A DNA stretch of 7,422 bases from Paludibacteraceae bacterium (GTDB lineage Bacteria; Bacteroidota; Bacteroidia; Bacteroidales; Paludibacteraceae), in contig JAGCQO010000161.1 of NCBI GenBank assembly GCA_017965125.1, forward strand, positions 1 to 7,422, read 5' to 3'. The translations under genes were made by a program, and so were the position numbers. Below the pieces are notes generated by a model. That model was not told the DNA's origin. It did not search any database and saw only the letters and a list, made by a program, of their open reading frames with translations. Shown here piece by piece: positions 6,317-7,422 of the stretch (its first letter is position 1; each line of letters opens with the position of its first letter).

Positions 6317-6356
6317 CAAGAAAGAAAATCTAACAATCAAATAAATTTATAGAATC

Positions 6357-6626
6357 ATGAAAATCAAACCATTAGCAGATCGCGTACTGGTAAAGCCAGC
6401 AGAAGCTGAAGAGAAAACAGCAAGTGGAATCATCATCCCAGACTCAGCAAAAGAGAAGCCTTTGAAGGGCAAGGTAGTAGCTGTGGGCGAAGGAACAACA
6501 GATGAGAAATTGATACTTGAGGAAGGCGATGAAGTGCTGTACGGAAAGTACGCCGGCACAGAGCTCGAACTCGACGGCGAGAAGTTCCTCATCATGCGCC
6601 AGAGCGACGTTTTGGCTAAATTCTAA
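6357..6626 (+). CDS. groES: Co-chaperonin GroES (10 kDa chaperonin)
   Basis: The protein has 89 residues and is a complete GroES, the heptameric lid that caps GroEL and encloses substrate proteins during ATP-driven folding in the cytoplasm. Visible hallmarks are the opening [11 protein letters not shown] (4-14), the mobile loop region (about 17-32) with the hydrophobic GroEL-contacting SGIIIPD (23-29), [10 protein letters not shown] (37-46), and [13 protein letters not shown] (57-69) leading to [13 protein letters not shown] at the end. The length is slightly shorter than the E. coli protein, as expected for a compact form of the family. The ATG at 6357 follows an A/T-rich leader that includes the palindrome ATAAATTTAT (6341-6350), with no Shine-Dalgarno sequence. 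groEL follows after 35 bases, so the two form the usual operon. Codon choice is more restricted than in the glycosyltransferase block, consistent with high expression. Confidence 0.98.
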   Translation: MKIKPLADRVLVKPAEAEEKTASGIIIPDSAKEKPLKGKVVAVGEGTTDEKLILEEGDEVLYGKYAGTELELDGEKFLIMRQSDVLAKF

Positions 6627-6649
6627 TTCTGATATAAAAACAAAAATAA

Positions 6650-7422
<773 letters not shown>

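Noticed and set aside
6162..6356. CIRCE operator expected before many groES genes
   Set aside because: No TTAGCACTC/GAGTGCTAA pair is present in the spacer.

Overview
The window looks like a chromosomal segment from a member of the Bacteroidota, most likely order Bacteroidales (Prevotella/Bacteroides/Muribaculaceae-like). Three things point there. Three intergenic sites match the Bacteroidota -7 promoter box TAnnTTTG. Start codons have A/T-rich leaders without clear Shine-Dalgarno sequences. The window also carries a secreted FISUMP-type protein whose core is typical of gut and rumen Bacteroidales. Genus cannot be fixed from the sequence alone.

Layout, left to right. (1) 26-619 (+): a small two-helix membrane protein of unknown function with strongly charged N-terminal blocks. 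(2) 612-1394 (-): a secreted FISUMP-domain protein, tail-to-tail with the first gene and overlapping it by 8 bases. (3) 1395-1533: a divergent promoter region with one perfect -7 box on each strand. (4) 1534-2874 (+, GTG start): a divergent polysaccharide-deacetylase-like protein. (5) 2882-3694 (-): a family 2 glycosyltransferase of the rhamnosyltransferase type, convergent with the deacetylase with only 7 bases between them. (6) 3846-5099 (+): a GT-B glycosyltransferase (family 4-like). (7) 5148-6161 (+): a family 2 GT-A glycosyltransferase. (8) 6162-6356: a spacer rich in TGACA/TGTCA half-sites. (9) 6357-6626 (+): groES. (10) 6662 to the window edge (+): groEL, first 253 residues, cut by the end of the window.

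The middle block (deacetylase-like protein plus three glycosyltransferases on both strands) is best read as a small accessory locus for a cell-surface glycan such as LPS/O-antigen, capsule or glycoprotein glycan. The actual product cannot be deduced, and no flippase, polymerase or nucleotide-sugar synthesis gene is present. Base composition shifts from GC-rich in 1534-3718 to clearly AT-richer in 3846-6161, so the block may have been assembled from different sources. The groES-groEL pair is an ordinary chaperonin operon with a distinct, more restricted codon choice.

I see no CRISPR array, insertion sequence, tRNA, rRNA or known defence system. The observations most worth checking are the half-site cluster upstream of groES, the altered metal-site motif of the deacetylase-like protein, and the composition break inside the glycan block. 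I do not see clear evidence of an undescribed multi-gene system.
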